Assembly (NCBI GenBank): GCA_016218725.1
Contig: JACRDB010000088.1
Span: forward strand, 62,001-126,000
Reading direction: 5' to 3'
DNA length: 64,000 nt
Origin: Deltaproteobacteria bacterium
Lineage (GTDB): Bacteria > Myxococcota_A > Polyangia > Polyangiales > Ga0077539
The translations under genes and the position numbers were made by a program. The notes beneath the pieces are model-generated. The model ran no database searches, was not told the DNA's origin, and saw only the letters and a list, made by a program, of their open reading frames with translations. Of the stretch, positions 16,187-25,443 are shown in pieces. Every line of letters begins with the position of its first letter. Position 1 is the first letter of the stretch.

Positions 16187-16342
16187 GCCATCCCCCCTGG
16201 ATTGTTCCGTCAAGATATCATCGTACCTGGCGGTGTCGGGCGAAATACACCCTGGCTCACGATTCCTTTGCAGTGACCCGTCGAAGACACCCGCCTCGCG
16301 CACGCCGTGCTCCCAGGGCCGACGCGCATCCCCGTCGACGCC

Positions 16343-17713
16343 TCAACCCGACGCCGACGACACCACGGGCGCGACGCATGCGTCGCCGTAGAGGGCCACG
16401 TCGGCGTCGCGCACGCCGAAGCATGCGTGCCGCACGGCGCAGGCGTCGCACGCTGGGAGCTTGCGCCGGACGTCCACGGGCTCCGGGATGGGCCGCAGCG
16501 AGGCCACCCGCGGGTCCGCTCCGAAGGCGCAGAGCTGCGGCCCGCAGGGCCCGTCCAGCCCGTGGGGCGCGAGCCCCAGCGCCAGCGCGCGGTCGATCGC
16601 GCGCCGTAGCTCCGCGCGCAGGAGCGTCGGGTCCGGCGAGATCAACCGCTGGAGCTTCGGGTCCCAGGGCTGCGTCGGGTAGGAGAACATCAGCCCGAGG
16701 AGTCGCTCCCGCCAGGCACCGAACTCCGCCGCCACGAAGTCCGGCAGCGCCGACAGCTCCGCGAGGCCCTCCTGGGTCATCACCGCGTTGAGCTTCACCG
16801 GCACGCCGCTGGACAAGAGGGCCTTAACGCCCCGCACGGTGCGCGCGTGGGTCCCGGGCGCGCGGGTGATGGCGTCGCTCACCTCTGCGCGGGCCGCGTG
16901 GAGCGACACGAAGGCCGCGGTGAGCCCCGCGTCGCGCAGGGCCTCGGCGCGGCCGTCCCGGGCGCACAGGATCGCGTTGGTCTCCAGCGTCACCTGGCCG
17001 TAGCCAAGGGCCCTGGCGTGGCGCACGTAGCGCTCCAGCGCGGGGTCCAGCGTGGGCTCGCCCCCGGAGAGGATCAGCGCGCGCGCGCCCGCCGCGTGGA
17101 GGTCCTCAATCCAGCGCAGGACCTGCGCGGAGTCGTAGCGGCCCCAGGCGCGGTCCTGCCAGCAGATGCCGCAGTCCTGGTTGCACAAAAAACCCGTGCG
17201 CACCAACGCCTCCGGGGGCTCGACCCCGGCCACGAGCTGCCGGTAGAAGCCCAGCGGCACTCCCACCGGGAGCTCCGCCAGGCGCCGCCCGAGGGCCCAG
17301 GCCTCGCCCCAGCGCGACGGCGTGAGGGACGCCCGCACCCGCTCCACCATGACCTCCGTCTGGCGCTGGTAGCGCGCCGCGGTGGCCGGGTGCAGCGCGC
17401 GCACGGAGGCCCTCACCGGCGCGCTGCCGGGCGCGTCTCCGAGGGAGGTGAGGTCCTTTGCCTGCTCGAAGCGCAGCGCCGCCGCGGGGGCGCTCACGCC
17501 CACCACCAGCTCCAGCGCCCTGCGGTCGGCCTGCACCGTCAGCAGCGTGAGCCCGAAGGCGGGCAGCGCCACCGGGAGCTCCCGGGCGCGCACCAGCACC
17601 CGCGCGATGTCCAGCGCCAGCGCCCGCGAAGCGTCCTCGATCGGTGTGGGATCCCGGAAGACCACCGGGCGGTGAGAGCCTTCACCGGGAGCTCGGGCGC
17701 CCGCCTCGATCAC
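16343..17713 (-). CDS. Radical SAM protein with extra C-terminal Cys residues
   Basis: A 456-residue protein. The radical-SAM cluster motif is C177-x3-C181-x2-C184 (LCNQDCGICWQ), followed by the SAM-binding GGEPT and barrel strands such as VTLETNAIL and AAFVSLHAA. The C-terminus holds further Cys (DGPCGPQLC, and CDACAVRHAC ending at the last 40 residues), a SPASM-like arrangement that could bind auxiliary clusters. The first 165 residues are not part of the barrel and resemble no family I know. SPASM proteins often modify peptides or activate enzymes; no small precursor peptide gene is visible beside it. GTG start; no strong Shine-Dalgarno. It lies 156 bases from the lipoprotein gene start. 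Confidence 0.8.
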   Translation of the reverse strand: MIEAGARAPGEGSHRPVVFRDPTPIEDASRALALDIARVLVRARELPVALPAFGLTLLTVQADRRALELVVGVSAPAAALRFEQAKDLTSLGDAPGSAPVRASVRALHPATAARYQRQTEVMVERVRASLTPSRWGEAWALGRRLAELPVGVPLGFYRQLVAGVEPPEALVRTGFLCNQDCGICWQDRAWGRYDSAQVLRWIEDLHAAGARALILSGGEPTLDPALERYVRHARALGYGQVTLETNAILCARDGRAEALRDAGLTAAFVSLHAARAEVSDAITRAPGTHARTVRGVKALLSSGVPVKLNAVMTQEGLAELSALPDFVAAEFGAWRERLLGLMFSYPTQPWDPKLQRLISPDPTLLRAELRRAIDRALALGLAPHGLDGPCGPQLCAFGADPRVASLRPIPEPVDVRRKLPACDACAVRHACFGVRDADVALYGDACVAPVVSSASG

Positions 17714-17759
17714 CGTGAGAGCGTAGCACGCCGCCGGCGGGATGAATCCCGTTGGTGTG

Positions 17760-18119
17760 CTAGAACAGGTTGGCGAGCGTCACGGCGCCGAGCTTCTTCT
17801 GCTCCGCCAGGTACGCAGCCGCGCGCAGGAGCCGCGTCTTCTGCGGGCCCGTGAGGGCGGCCCCGCGCAGCGCCGAGGTCAGGAGCCGGTCCGTCACCTG
17901 CCTGCCGCTGCGGGGCTTCTTGCTCCGGGCCGCCTTGGCCGCCTCGTCCTCCTTGCCCCGCGCCTGACGCTTGGACAGCCGGATCTTGCGGTCCTCCGCG
18001 CGCAGGCGCTCCACCCGCGACGAGGCCACCAGCACCCGCTGGGGGTCGATCTTGTTCTCCTTGCACCAACCCGCGAACCTGGACTCCGCTCCGGACAACA
18101 CGGTCACATATTTGCTCAT
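17760..18119 (-). CDS. Small basic hypothetical protein
   Basis: A 119-residue soluble, Lys/Arg-rich (predicted basic) helical protein with no Cys motif and no signal peptide. The middle (about 35-75) is strongly charged, the C-terminal third is helical and more hydrophobic (LLRAAAYLAEQKKLGAVTLANLF). The start MSKYVTVLSG is preceded by GAGGAAG, a good ribosome site. It lies 46 bases upstream of the radical SAM gene on the same strand. No family recognised; the charge suggests nucleic-acid contact. Confidence 0.6.
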   Translation of the reverse strand: MSKYVTVLSGAESRFAGWCKENKIDPQRVLVASSRVERLRAEDRKIRLSKRQARGKEDEAAKAARSKKPRSGRQVTDRLLTSALRGAALTGPQKTRLLRAAAYLAEQKKLGAVTLANLF

Positions 18120-18180
18120 GGGGCTTCTTCCTCGAAGGGGCCGAACTCCTACCCCTTTCCCTCCCCCTTGGCAACACCCC

Positions 18181-18696
18181 CTAGCGAGGCCTCCCCCGAG
18201 GCCTCTTCCGCCCAGCGGGCGCCTCGCCCGGAGCCCCGTGGTCGTGCCCGTGGTCGTGGCCATGGTCGTGCCCCGGCGCGGGCTCCTCCGCGGGCAGCGC
18301 CGTGGCCACCAGCCTGCCGTGCTCGACCCCCTTGGTGGCCAGCAGCCGGTTGGCCGCCGTGTGCAAGAGCGCCGACGGCCCCCGCAGCACGATCACCTCC
18401 AGGCAGTGGTCCCGGTCCAGGTGGACGTGCAGCGTGGACACCACGCACGCCCCGAGCGCATGCTGCATCTGCGTCAGCCGCTCCGTGAGCTCCCGCACGT
18501 GGTGGTCGTACACCAGCGTCAGCGTCGCCACCGCTGGGCGGTTGGACGCCAGGTCCGCGTCCACCAGGTCCGCCCGCACCAGGTCCCGCAGCGCCTCGGA
18601 GCGCGTGGCGTAGCCCTTGGCCTCGCTCCGCGCGTCGAAGCGCCGCAGGAGCTCCGCGTCCATCGCCACACCGAAGCGTACCAGCGCCCCGCTCAC
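18181..18696 (-). CDS. nikR: NikR-like nickel-responsive regulator with His-rich tail
   Basis: A 171-residue ribbon-helix-helix regulator. The N-terminal strand MSGALVRFGVAMDAELLRRF and helix RSEALRDLVR give the DNA-binding fold. The ACT-like metal domain keeps the four square-planar nickel ligands: His79 (QMQHALGA), His90 and His92 (STLHVHL) and Cys98 (DRDHCLEV). Residues 140-155 add a GHDHGHDHGHDHG tail that is absent from E. coli NikR and could buffer metal. GTG start 3 bases after the methyltransferase stop, so it is probably co-transcribed. No nickel transporter or hydrogenase gene is in the window; targets are unknown. Confidence 0.85.
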   Translation of the reverse strand: MSGALVRFGVAMDAELLRRFDARSEAKGYATRSEALRDLVRADLVDADLASNRPAVATLTLVYDHHVRELTERLTQMQHALGACVVSTLHVHLDRDHCLEVIVLRGPSALLHTAANRLLATKGVEHGRLVATALPAEEPAPGHDHGHDHGHDHGAPGEAPAGRKRPRGRPR

Positions 18697-18699
18697 CCC

Positions 18700-19569
18700 T
18701 CAGGCCCCCGGCATCCGGAACGAGAGACAATAGAAGAACCGGCTCACCTGCTCCTCCCGCACCTCCACCGCCCCCGCCGGCACGTGCTCCCTCGGGCAGT
18801 GCGGCGCGCGGTCGTAGAACGTCACCAGCCGGAACATCGCCTGGTGGTACACCGAGTGCGCCCTCGCCGGGTCCAGCTGCTCGTCCACCGCCACCAACGG
18901 CGTGCCCGGCGCCGCCACCCGCGCCATCTCCGCCAGCGCCCTCGCCGGGTCCCGGTAGCTCCCCAGCGCCCCCACGTGGAACACCCGATCAAAGCTCCCG
19001 TCCCCAAAGGGCAGCGCATGCGCGTCCGCCAGCGCCCACCGAACCGGCTCGCCCCCGGCCTCCAACACCTTCCCCATCCCCACCCGGCTCATCCCCTCGG
19101 AGAGATCTATACCCCAGTAGTCTACCTTTACCGTGGATGTAAGTGAATGTCTGACAAGTCCTACATTCACCCCGGTGCCAATACCCACCTCCAGCACCCT
19201 CGGGGGGGTGCCGTCGGGGCGGGTCTTGAGGCTGCCCAGGTCCATCCGACGGAGGTAACCCTCGCGGAGGGAGCGCTCGCTGCCCTCGGTCTGGAAGAGC
19301 GGGATCAGGAGCCTCACGGCGGGGTCGTGGAGCGCGGGGAGGCCGTCGTAGAAGACCCGCAGGAGGCGGTCGGTGCCGCGCACCTCGCCCTCGCGGTAGA
19401 GCCTCGCGAGGCCCTCGCGAAGGGGCCACGGGGGCGCGCAGCGGGCACACGCAAGAGCGCCCTCCCAGAGGCGCCCGGCGCGCAGGGACCCCTCCCAGCG
19501 CAGGGCCCCGCGGCAGCCGGGGCACCGCAGGAGGGGGACGTCCTCGGGCGCGAGCCCCGACGGGGTCAC
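18700..19569 (-). CDS. SAM methyltransferase with N-terminal zinc-ribbon segment
   Basis: A 289-residue protein. Residues 14-45 form a Trm112-like zinc ribbon (RCPGC ... CARC followed by PWPLREGLARL). The class I methyltransferase domain follows: motif I VLEVGIGTGVNVG, then YWGIDLSEGMSRVGMGK, ADAHALPFGDGSFD and VAAPGTPLVAVDEQ. This resembles the RlmA/ubiE-like group but the substrate is unclear. The GTG start shares GTGA with the stop of the giant kinase gene (19566-19569), so production is coupled to that regulator. Soluble, with no signal peptide. Confidence 0.75.
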   Translation of the reverse strand: MTPSGLAPEDVPLLRCPGCRGALRWEGSLRAGRLWEGALACARCAPPWPLREGLARLYREGEVRGTDRLLRVFYDGLPALHDPAVRLLIPLFQTEGSERSLREGYLRRMDLGSLKTRPDGTPPRVLEVGIGTGVNVGLVRHSLTSTVKVDYWGIDLSEGMSRVGMGKVLEAGGEPVRWALADAHALPFGDGSFDRVFHVGALGSYRDPARALAEMARVAAPGTPLVAVDEQLDPARAHSVYHQAMFRLVTFYDRAPHCPREHVPAGAVEVREEQVSRFFYCLSFRMPGA

Positions 19570-22500
19570 TTCGGCTCCATCAAAGCGCGCGCGCGCTCGG
19601 CGTCGTCCCGGGCCCCGAGGCGCTCGAAGAGCGCCAGCGCGGCGCTCGCCTCGGCGGCGCGGGCGGCGGGCTCGTGGCGGGCGAGCTGGAGCCGCGCCTG
19701 GGCCTCTTCGTAGGGCATCCCGGCGGCGCGGGCGGCCTCCGCGGCGCGGGCGAAGCCCCGCAGGGCCCTGGGGCGGGCGCCCTCGGCCCAGGACAGCATC
19801 GCCGCGCAAAGGAGCGCCCCGGGCCGCGCGAACGGGAACATGAACGCGTAGCCCGAGAGCAGCCTGCAAGACCGCCTCGCGGAGGTCGCCAGGGCGCGGG
19901 TGTCCCCCCGGGTGCGGGCCTCCTCCCAGAGCATGAGGAACACCTCCGGGAGCGCGGCCACGGCGCACTGGACGTAGTATACCACGGGCCTCTCGGAGGT
20001 CATCCTCCGGAGGGCGCGGTCGGCCTCCGCGGCGGCCTGGGTCACGTCCCCGAGGCGCAGCCTCGCCAGGGCGAGCATCCCGAGCGCCCAGGGCACGTCC
20101 GTGGCCGCCGGGGACTGCTCCACCAGGGCGAGCCCGGGCTCCAGGAGCGCGAGGGCCTCCCTCGCCCGCCCCAGGCGCAGGAGCGCCGAGGCCTCGCCGA
20201 TGCGCGCCCAGCCCTGCACCTGCGCGTCCCCCCGCTGGCGCGCCGAGGCGAAGACCTCGCGCCACGCGCCGGAGGCCTCCTCGAAGCGGCCCTGGTACTG
20301 GTAGGCGTTGCCGTGGATCCCGAGGCACTCCTCCAGCTGGCGCTTGTCCCCGAGCTGCGTGGCGATGCGCCGGGCGTCGAGCAGGGCCTCCTCCACGCGC
20401 TTCCAGTCGGCGCTCTGGATCCACCACACGCTCACCCGCGAGAGGGCGTACGCGCGAGCCGACGCGTCGGTCCTGGCGCGGGTGATCTCCAGGGCGCGCT
20501 GGGCCCAGGCCTCGGCCACGCGGTGCAGGGGCGTGGCCCCCACCACGATGCACATCATCGCGTAGCCCCGGGCCAGCTCCGACGAGGGCTCCACCCGCTC
20601 CGCGAGGTTCAGATTGCGCAGCCCGGAGTACACCCCGGGCACGGGCTGGTTGGCGTAGAGGAACACCTCCAGCAAGCGGTTGGAGACGTGGGCGGCCTCC
20701 AGGAGCCGCGCGCCCTCCTCGGGGTCGCGCGCCACGAAGCGCCGGGGCCAGTACGACTGCAACACCCGAAGAATGATCTGCCCGAGGAGCGCGAGCGCCA
20801 TCCCCGCGGTGGTCCGGGGCATCGGGTGGCCGCACCAGGAGAGCGCCCGCTCGGCGTGGGCCCGGCCCTCGGTGAGGTCCCCGAGGCGCAGGTGGGCCTC
20901 CGAGAGTGCCTTCTCCCAGCGCCCGAGGCGCAGGTCCCCCACGGCCAGGTCCGAGGGCTTCGGCGCGGGACCCTGGTCCAGGTGGCCGCCGCCGGGCACC
21001 AGGGACAACCTCCCGTCGGCGCCGCCCGGGAGCGCCGCCACGGGGTCGCCGTGCTGCACGTGGGCGTTGGTGTGCAACGCCAAAAGCTCCGCGTAGAACG
21101 CCACCGCCTCGCGGTTGGAGAACGCCGCCAGGGCCTGCTCCCCCGCCTTCTCCAGGTACTCCACGGCCTTGGGCCACACCGCCGCGCGGCTCCAGTGGTG
21201 GGCCAGCACCCGGTACCGCACGGAGAACGCGCTGGTGCGCGCATGCTGCGCCTCCAGCGCGCCCGCCACGGCCCGGTGCAGCTCCCGCCGGCGCCCGTCG
21301 GGGACGCGCGTGTAGGTCACCTCCCGGAACTTGTCGTGCACGAAGCGCAGCACCTCCGCCTCGTTGGACTCTTCGAGCACGTGCCGGGCCAGGAGCTCCT
21401 TCAGGCTCTCCAGCACCTCGCGGTCGTGCTCCGGGGTCTCGCCCAGGGAGGCCAGCACGGGCCCGAGGAGCGTGGTGTCCACGTCCCGGCCCAGCACCGC
21501 GCAGAGCTCCACCAGGCCCCGGGCGCTGGCGCTCAGGCCCTCCAGGCGCCGGGAGACCAGGTCCCTCACGCTCCGAGGCAGCGGGATCGCGTCGTAGGAG
21601 GTGAGCTCCTGGCCCGCGCGGGTGAAGGCCCAGCGCCCGTCCCCGTCGCGGCTCAGGAAGCCCTCGGCCACCGCCGTGCGGAGGTACTCCGCCACCAGGA
21701 AGGGGTTGCCCTTGGACTCCCTGGAGAGGAACTTCACGAACCCCTCCGGCGGTGTGGTCAGGGCGAGCATGCCCCCCACCAGGGCGCCCACGGTGTCCGC
21801 GTCGAGCCGGTCCAGCTCGTAGCGCGAGGCCCCGGGGGAGCTCACCAGGTCCAGGAGCCTCCGGGGCGCCTCCTCGGTGCGGTAGGTGCCCACCAGGAGC
21901 ACCGGGAACTGCGCGAAGAACGCCTCCCCCAGGGAGCCCAGGAACTGCAACGTGAGCTCGTCCACCCACTGCAGGTCGTCCAGGAGGAGCATCCACGGGC
22001 CGTCGTCGGCGAAGGCCCCGAGGGTGTCCCGCAGGGCCTCCAGGAGCCGCTGGAGCGCGGCCTCCGCGGGCACCACGGGGGGCTCCGGCTCGGACTCCAC
22101 CCCGGGCAGCGCCAGGAGCGAGGGCTCATGCACGCCCAGCACCCGCGCGCGACGCCCCAGGAGCCGCTGGGTGGCCTCGGGCCCGCGGGCGCGGCACACG
22201 TCCGCCACGGTGTTCAAGAAGCGCCCGAGGGGGTGCAGCGGCGCGCCGTTGAAGTCCGTCCCGGCGTCGTCCGCGGTGTTCACCGGCAGGCACTCCCCGG
22301 CCACCACCCGGAGGTTCACCGCCTGCGCCGCGCGGCCCAGCTCCGCGGCGATGCGGGTCTTGCCCACGCCGCTCTCGCCGCCCAGGAACACCATGGCGCC
22401 CTTCGCCTCGCGCAGGAGCGACAGGTGCCGCCGGAGCTCGTCGAGCAGCGGCTCCCGGCCCACGAAGCTCGGGCGGTACAGGTACGACCGCGCCCGCGGC

Positions 22501-23570
22501 CAGTCCTCCGGCGGGCTCCACGGCCCCGCGAGCGTCCCCAGGGCCTGGGCAACGTCGTCCGCGTGGCCCAGCCGGTCCCGGGGCTGCTTGGCCATCAACC
22601 GCAGGATCAGCTCGTCCAGCGCTGGAGGCACCCCGGTCACCAACGACGACGGCGGTGTAGGCGTGGACAGGAGCTGCTTGCCCACCACCTCCATGGTGCT
22701 CGTCCCGAGGAAGGGCACCCTGCCGGTGACCAGCTCGTAGAGCATGCACCCCAGGGAGTACAGGTCCGCCCGGGCGTCCACCAGCTCGCCCCGGATCTGC
22801 TCCGGGGCCATGTACGCGATGGTCCCCATGATCGCCCCGGCGACCTCGAGAGAGTCCCGCCCGCTGCGCCCCACGAAGCGCGACACAAGCCCGAAATCCA
22901 CCACCACCGGCGTGCCGTCCGGCCGAAGGAACACGTTCTCGGGCTTCAGGTCCCGGTGAACGATCCCTTCACCGTGGAGGTAGGATAATGTAGTACATAG
23001 TCTCCGGATGACCTGCAGGGTCTCCTGGAGGGCACCACCCGCGGCGGGCCGGAGGATCGGGGGCTTTGCCCCGGGGTCGCTCAGGGGCCGCTCACCAGAC
23101 CAGGCGGGGGCCCCCCCGGGCGCCTCCGAGGGGCGCTCCACGTCGGCGGTGGCGCGCTCGGAGAGCTCGCCGGAGGGCTCCGGGGCCTCGGTGTGCTCCT
23201 TCGGCGCGTTGTCGCTGGGGACCGTGGGCTGCTCGGCCAGGACCCCGCCCCAGCGGCGGAGGTTGAAGGTATGGAGCGTGAGGCCTTCGAGGAGCTCCAT
23301 GGCGTACCAGGGCATGCCGTGGTCCACGCCGTGGCCGTAGATCTTCACGACGCCCGGGTGCGCGATGCGCGAGAGCGCGTGCACCTCCCGGCGGAAGCCC
23401 GCGAGCATCTTCTCCGAGAGGAGCTTCAGGGTCTTCAGGGCCACCACCTGGCCGGTGTCCAGGTGTTCGGCGCGGAAGACCACGCCCATGCCGCCCTCGC
23501 CGAGGGGGGACCGCACGCGGTAGGGCCCCACGGTGGTGTTGCTGAGGTCTAGCTGGACGGAGAGGGCCAT
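19566..23570 (-). CDS. Ser/Thr kinase - AAA ATPase - TPR giant regulator
   Basis: A 1334-residue soluble multidomain protein. The kinase domain spans residues 17-345: Gly loop GEGGMG (24-29), Lys46, HRDLKPEN from 205, DFG and APE. About 75 disordered Pro/Glu-rich residues (about 110-180) are inserted before the C-lobe. A predicted AAA_16/STAND-type ATPase follows (FVGREPLLDELRRHL, Walker A GGESGVGKT 397-405, then LLLDDLQWVDELTLQFL as Walker B). The C-terminal 550 residues are helical TPR-like repeats. This layout matches the myxobacterial kinases that sense through AAA-TPR modules. It heads a coupled unit with the methyltransferase and NikR-like genes. No DNA-binding domain is seen. Confidence 0.88.
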   Translation of the reverse strand: MALSVQLDLSNTTVGPYRVRSPLGEGGMGVVFRAEHLDTGQVVALKTLKLLSEKMLAGFRREVHALSRIAHPGVVKIYGHGVDHGMPWYAMELLEGLTLHTFNLRRWGGVLAEQPTVPSDNAPKEHTEAPEPSGELSERATADVERPSEAPGGAPAWSGERPLSDPGAKPPILRPAAGGALQETLQVIRRLCTTLSYLHGEGIVHRDLKPENVFLRPDGTPVVVDFGLVSRFVGRSGRDSLEVAGAIMGTIAYMAPEQIRGELVDARADLYSLGCMLYELVTGRVPFLGTSTMEVVGKQLLSTPTPPSSLVTGVPPALDELILRLMAKQPRDRLGHADDVAQALGTLAGPWSPPEDWPRARSYLYRPSFVGREPLLDELRRHLSLLREAKGAMVFLGGESGVGKTRIAAELGRAAQAVNLRVVAGECLPVNTADDAGTDFNGAPLHPLGRFLNTVADVCRARGPEATQRLLGRRARVLGVHEPSLLALPGVESEPEPPVVPAEAALQRLLEALRDTLGAFADDGPWMLLLDDLQWVDELTLQFLGSLGEAFFAQFPVLLVGTYRTEEAPRRLLDLVSSPGASRYELDRLDADTVGALVGGMLALTTPPEGFVKFLSRESKGNPFLVAEYLRTAVAEGFLSRDGDGRWAFTRAGQELTSYDAIPLPRSVRDLVSRRLEGLSASARGLVELCAVLGRDVDTTLLGPVLASLGETPEHDREVLESLKELLARHVLEESNEAEVLRFVHDKFREVTYTRVPDGRRRELHRAVAGALEAQHARTSAFSVRYRVLAHHWSRAAVWPKAVEYLEKAGEQALAAFSNREAVAFYAELLALHTNAHVQHGDPVAALPGGADGRLSLVPGGGHLDQGPAPKPSDLAVGDLRLGRWEKALSEAHLRLGDLTEGRAHAERALSWCGHPMPRTTAGMALALLGQIILRVLQSYWPRRFVARDPEEGARLLEAAHVSNRLLEVFLYANQPVPGVYSGLRNLNLAERVEPSSELARGYAMMCIVVGATPLHRVAEAWAQRALEITRARTDASARAYALSRVSVWWIQSADWKRVEEALLDARRIATQLGDKRQLEECLGIHGNAYQYQGRFEEASGAWREVFASARQRGDAQVQGWARIGEASALLRLGRAREALALLEPGLALVEQSPAATDVPWALGMLALARLRLGDVTQAAAEADRALRRMTSERPVVYYVQCAVAALPEVFLMLWEEARTRGDTRALATSARRSCRLLSGYAFMFPFARPGALLCAAMLSWAEGARPRALRGFARAAEAARAAGMPYEEAQARLQLARHEPAARAAEASAALALFERLGARDDAERARALMEPK

Positions 23571-23606
23571 CGCGGCGCGCCTGAGTGTACAGGACTTCCG
23601 CGGGGT

Positions 23607-24200
23607 TCAGCCCACCCTCTCGCGGGTCCCTGGCCGCCGGGCGTACCACCAGAGGAAGGCCAGGAGGGCGAGGCTCAGGCCCAGGCCGAGCTGCTGGAGG
23701 AACACGGCCACGCGGGCGGCGCCGTGGGGGGTCATGGGCGGCGGCATGGGCGCATGCAACGCCCCCAGCGAGGCCCTGAGGAGGGCCTCCCGGGCGGGCG
23801 TCCAGGCCCGCTCCACGACCAGGGAGGCGAGGCCCAGGGCGACGTTGGCGGCCAGGGCCTGGCGCCACAGGGGCCCTGCCCGGTCGGGTTTCAAGAGCAC
23901 CCTCATGGAGGCCAGGAACAGAAAGCCCGAGAGCACCAGGTTGGCGGCGCCGAAGGCCGCCAGGCTCCGGGGGTGCCCCCGGGCGAACTCCCAGGCCGCG
24001 CGCACGGCGGCGACGGAGTAGGGGTTGTTGGCCATCTCCGTGGGGAGCTGCGGCAGGGCGGGGGCCCGGACCTGCTCCAGGGTCCCGACGCCGCTCTGGG
24101 TGCCGAAGAAGCCCAGGGCGGCGGCCAGGAGCGAGGCGAGGGTCAGGCCCCAGCTCCGCGAGGCAATAGGCGCTTCCTCCGGGGGATCGTCGGTGTCCAC
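23607..24200 (-). CDS. Four-helix membrane protein, unknown
   Basis: A 197-residue protein with hydrophobic segments at about residues 18-36, 80-100, 115-131 and 163-187. The stretch between helix 1 and 2 (about 40-75, with ALPQLPTEMANNPYS) is likely outside the cytoplasm. No motif or family recognised. It sits 36 bases upstream of the kinase gene on the same strand and may be in its transcript. Confidence 0.6.
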   Translation of the reverse strand: MDTDDPPEEAPIASRSWGLTLASLLAAALGFFGTQSGVGTLEQVRAPALPQLPTEMANNPYSVAAVRAAWEFARGHPRSLAAFGAANLVLSGFLFLASMRVLLKPDRAGPLWRQALAANVALGLASLVVERAWTPAREALLRASLGALHAPMPPPMTPHGAARVAVFLQQLGLGLSLALLAFLWWYARRPGTRERVG

Positions 24201-24263
24201 GCGTGTGCGGGGGGTTCTAGAACACCGCGGCCAGCGGCGCCACCTGCGGCGCCACCGCTCGGG

Positions 24264-25421
24264 TCAGCGGGCCAGGGCGCTGCGGAGCTCCTCGGCGCGG
24301 TCCGTGCGCTCCCAGGAGAACTCCGGGCGGCCGAAGTGCCCGTACGCCGCGGTCTTGCGGTAGATGGGCTTGAGGAGGCCGAGCTGCGCGATGATGGCCT
24401 TGGGGCGCATGTCGAAGTTCTTGAGCACGTACGCGGCGATGGACTCCTCGGCGACGGTGCTGGTCCCGAAGGTGGACACGTACACCCCGACGGGCTGGGC
24501 CACGCCGATGGCGTAGGCGACCTGCACCTCGCAGCGCCGGGCGAGGCCCGCGGCGACGACGTTCTTGGCGACGTAGCGGGCGTAGTAGGCCGCGGAGCGG
24601 TCGACCTTGGTGGGGTCCTTGCCGGAGAAGGCCCCGCCGCCGTGGCGGCCCATGCCGCCGTAGGTGTCCACGATGATCTTGCGGCCCGTCAGGCCCGAGT
24701 CCGCGAAGGGGCCGCCCAGGACGAAGCGCCCGGTGGGGTTGATGAAGAACCGGGTCTTGTCGTCCAGGAGGTGGGCGGGCAGCACCCTGCGGACCACCTC
24801 CTCGCGGACGAACTCCGTGAGGGTGGCGTGGGAGACGTCCGGGTGGTGCTGCGTGGAGACCACCACGGTGTCAATGCGCACGGGCTTGAAGCCGTCATAC
24901 TCCACGGTGACCTGGCTCTTGGCGTCCGGGCGGAGCCACGGGACCACCGCCCCCTTGCGCGCCTGGGCCAGGCGGTGCGTGAGCTGGTGCGCCAGCGCGA
25001 TGGGCATGGGCATGAGCTCCGGCGTCTCGTCCACGGCGAAGCCGAACATCATGCCCTGGTCCCCGGCGCCCTGCTCGACGTGGAGCCCGGCGCCCTCGTC
25101 CACGCCCTGGGCGATGTCCGGCGACTGCCCCTCGATGGCCGTGAGGATCGCGCAGGTGTCCGCGTCGAAGCCCATGTCCGAGCTGGTGTAACCAATGTCC
25201 CGCACGGTCTCCCGCGCGACCCTGGGGTAGTTCACCTGGGCGCGCGTGGTGATCTCCCCGGCCAGGACCACGAAGCCCGTCTTCACCAGGGTCTCGCAGG
25301 CCACCCGGGCCTGCGGGTCCTGCTCCAGGATCGCATCGAGGACCGCGTCGGAGATCTGGTCACAGATCTTGTCCGGGTGTCCCTCGCTCACCGACTCCGA
25401 CGTGAACTGCGTACGTGCCAT
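24264..25421 (-). CDS. metK: S-adenosylmethionine synthetase
   Basis: A full-length 385-residue MetK that makes SAM from methionine and ATP. Signature motifs are intact: GHPDK at 14-18, GAGDQGMMFG at 118-127, and the Gly-rich P-loop-like GGGAFSGKD after residue 260. The start MARTQFTSES matches the usual N-terminus; an in-frame ATG 45 bases upstream lies inside the promoter region and is rejected. Preceded by a good promoter with an inverted repeat at the expected transcription start. It supplies SAM to all the methyltransferases in the window, but adjacency does not imply a shared pathway. Confidence 0.98.
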   Translation of the reverse strand: MARTQFTSESVSEGHPDKICDQISDAVLDAILEQDPQARVACETLVKTGFVVLAGEITTRAQVNYPRVARETVRDIGYTSSDMGFDADTCAILTAIEGQSPDIAQGVDEGAGLHVEQGAGDQGMMFGFAVDETPELMPMPIALAHQLTHRLAQARKGAVVPWLRPDAKSQVTVEYDGFKPVRIDTVVVSTQHHPDVSHATLTEFVREEVVRRVLPAHLLDDKTRFFINPTGRFVLGGPFADSGLTGRKIIVDTYGGMGRHGGGAFSGKDPTKVDRSAAYYARYVAKNVVAAGLARRCEVQVAYAIGVAQPVGVYVSTFGTSTVAEESIAAYVLKNFDMRPKAIIAQLGLLKPIYRKTAAYGHFGRPEFSWERTDRAEELRSALAR

Positions 25422-25443
25422 GATGGTGGCTCTCTTGTAGGTT

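Noticed and set aside
19674..22988. An open frame of 1104 codons opposite the giant kinase gene
   Set aside because: It is the high-GC antisense shadow of a clear multidomain kinase. Composition is Gly/Arg/Pro/His with no domain.
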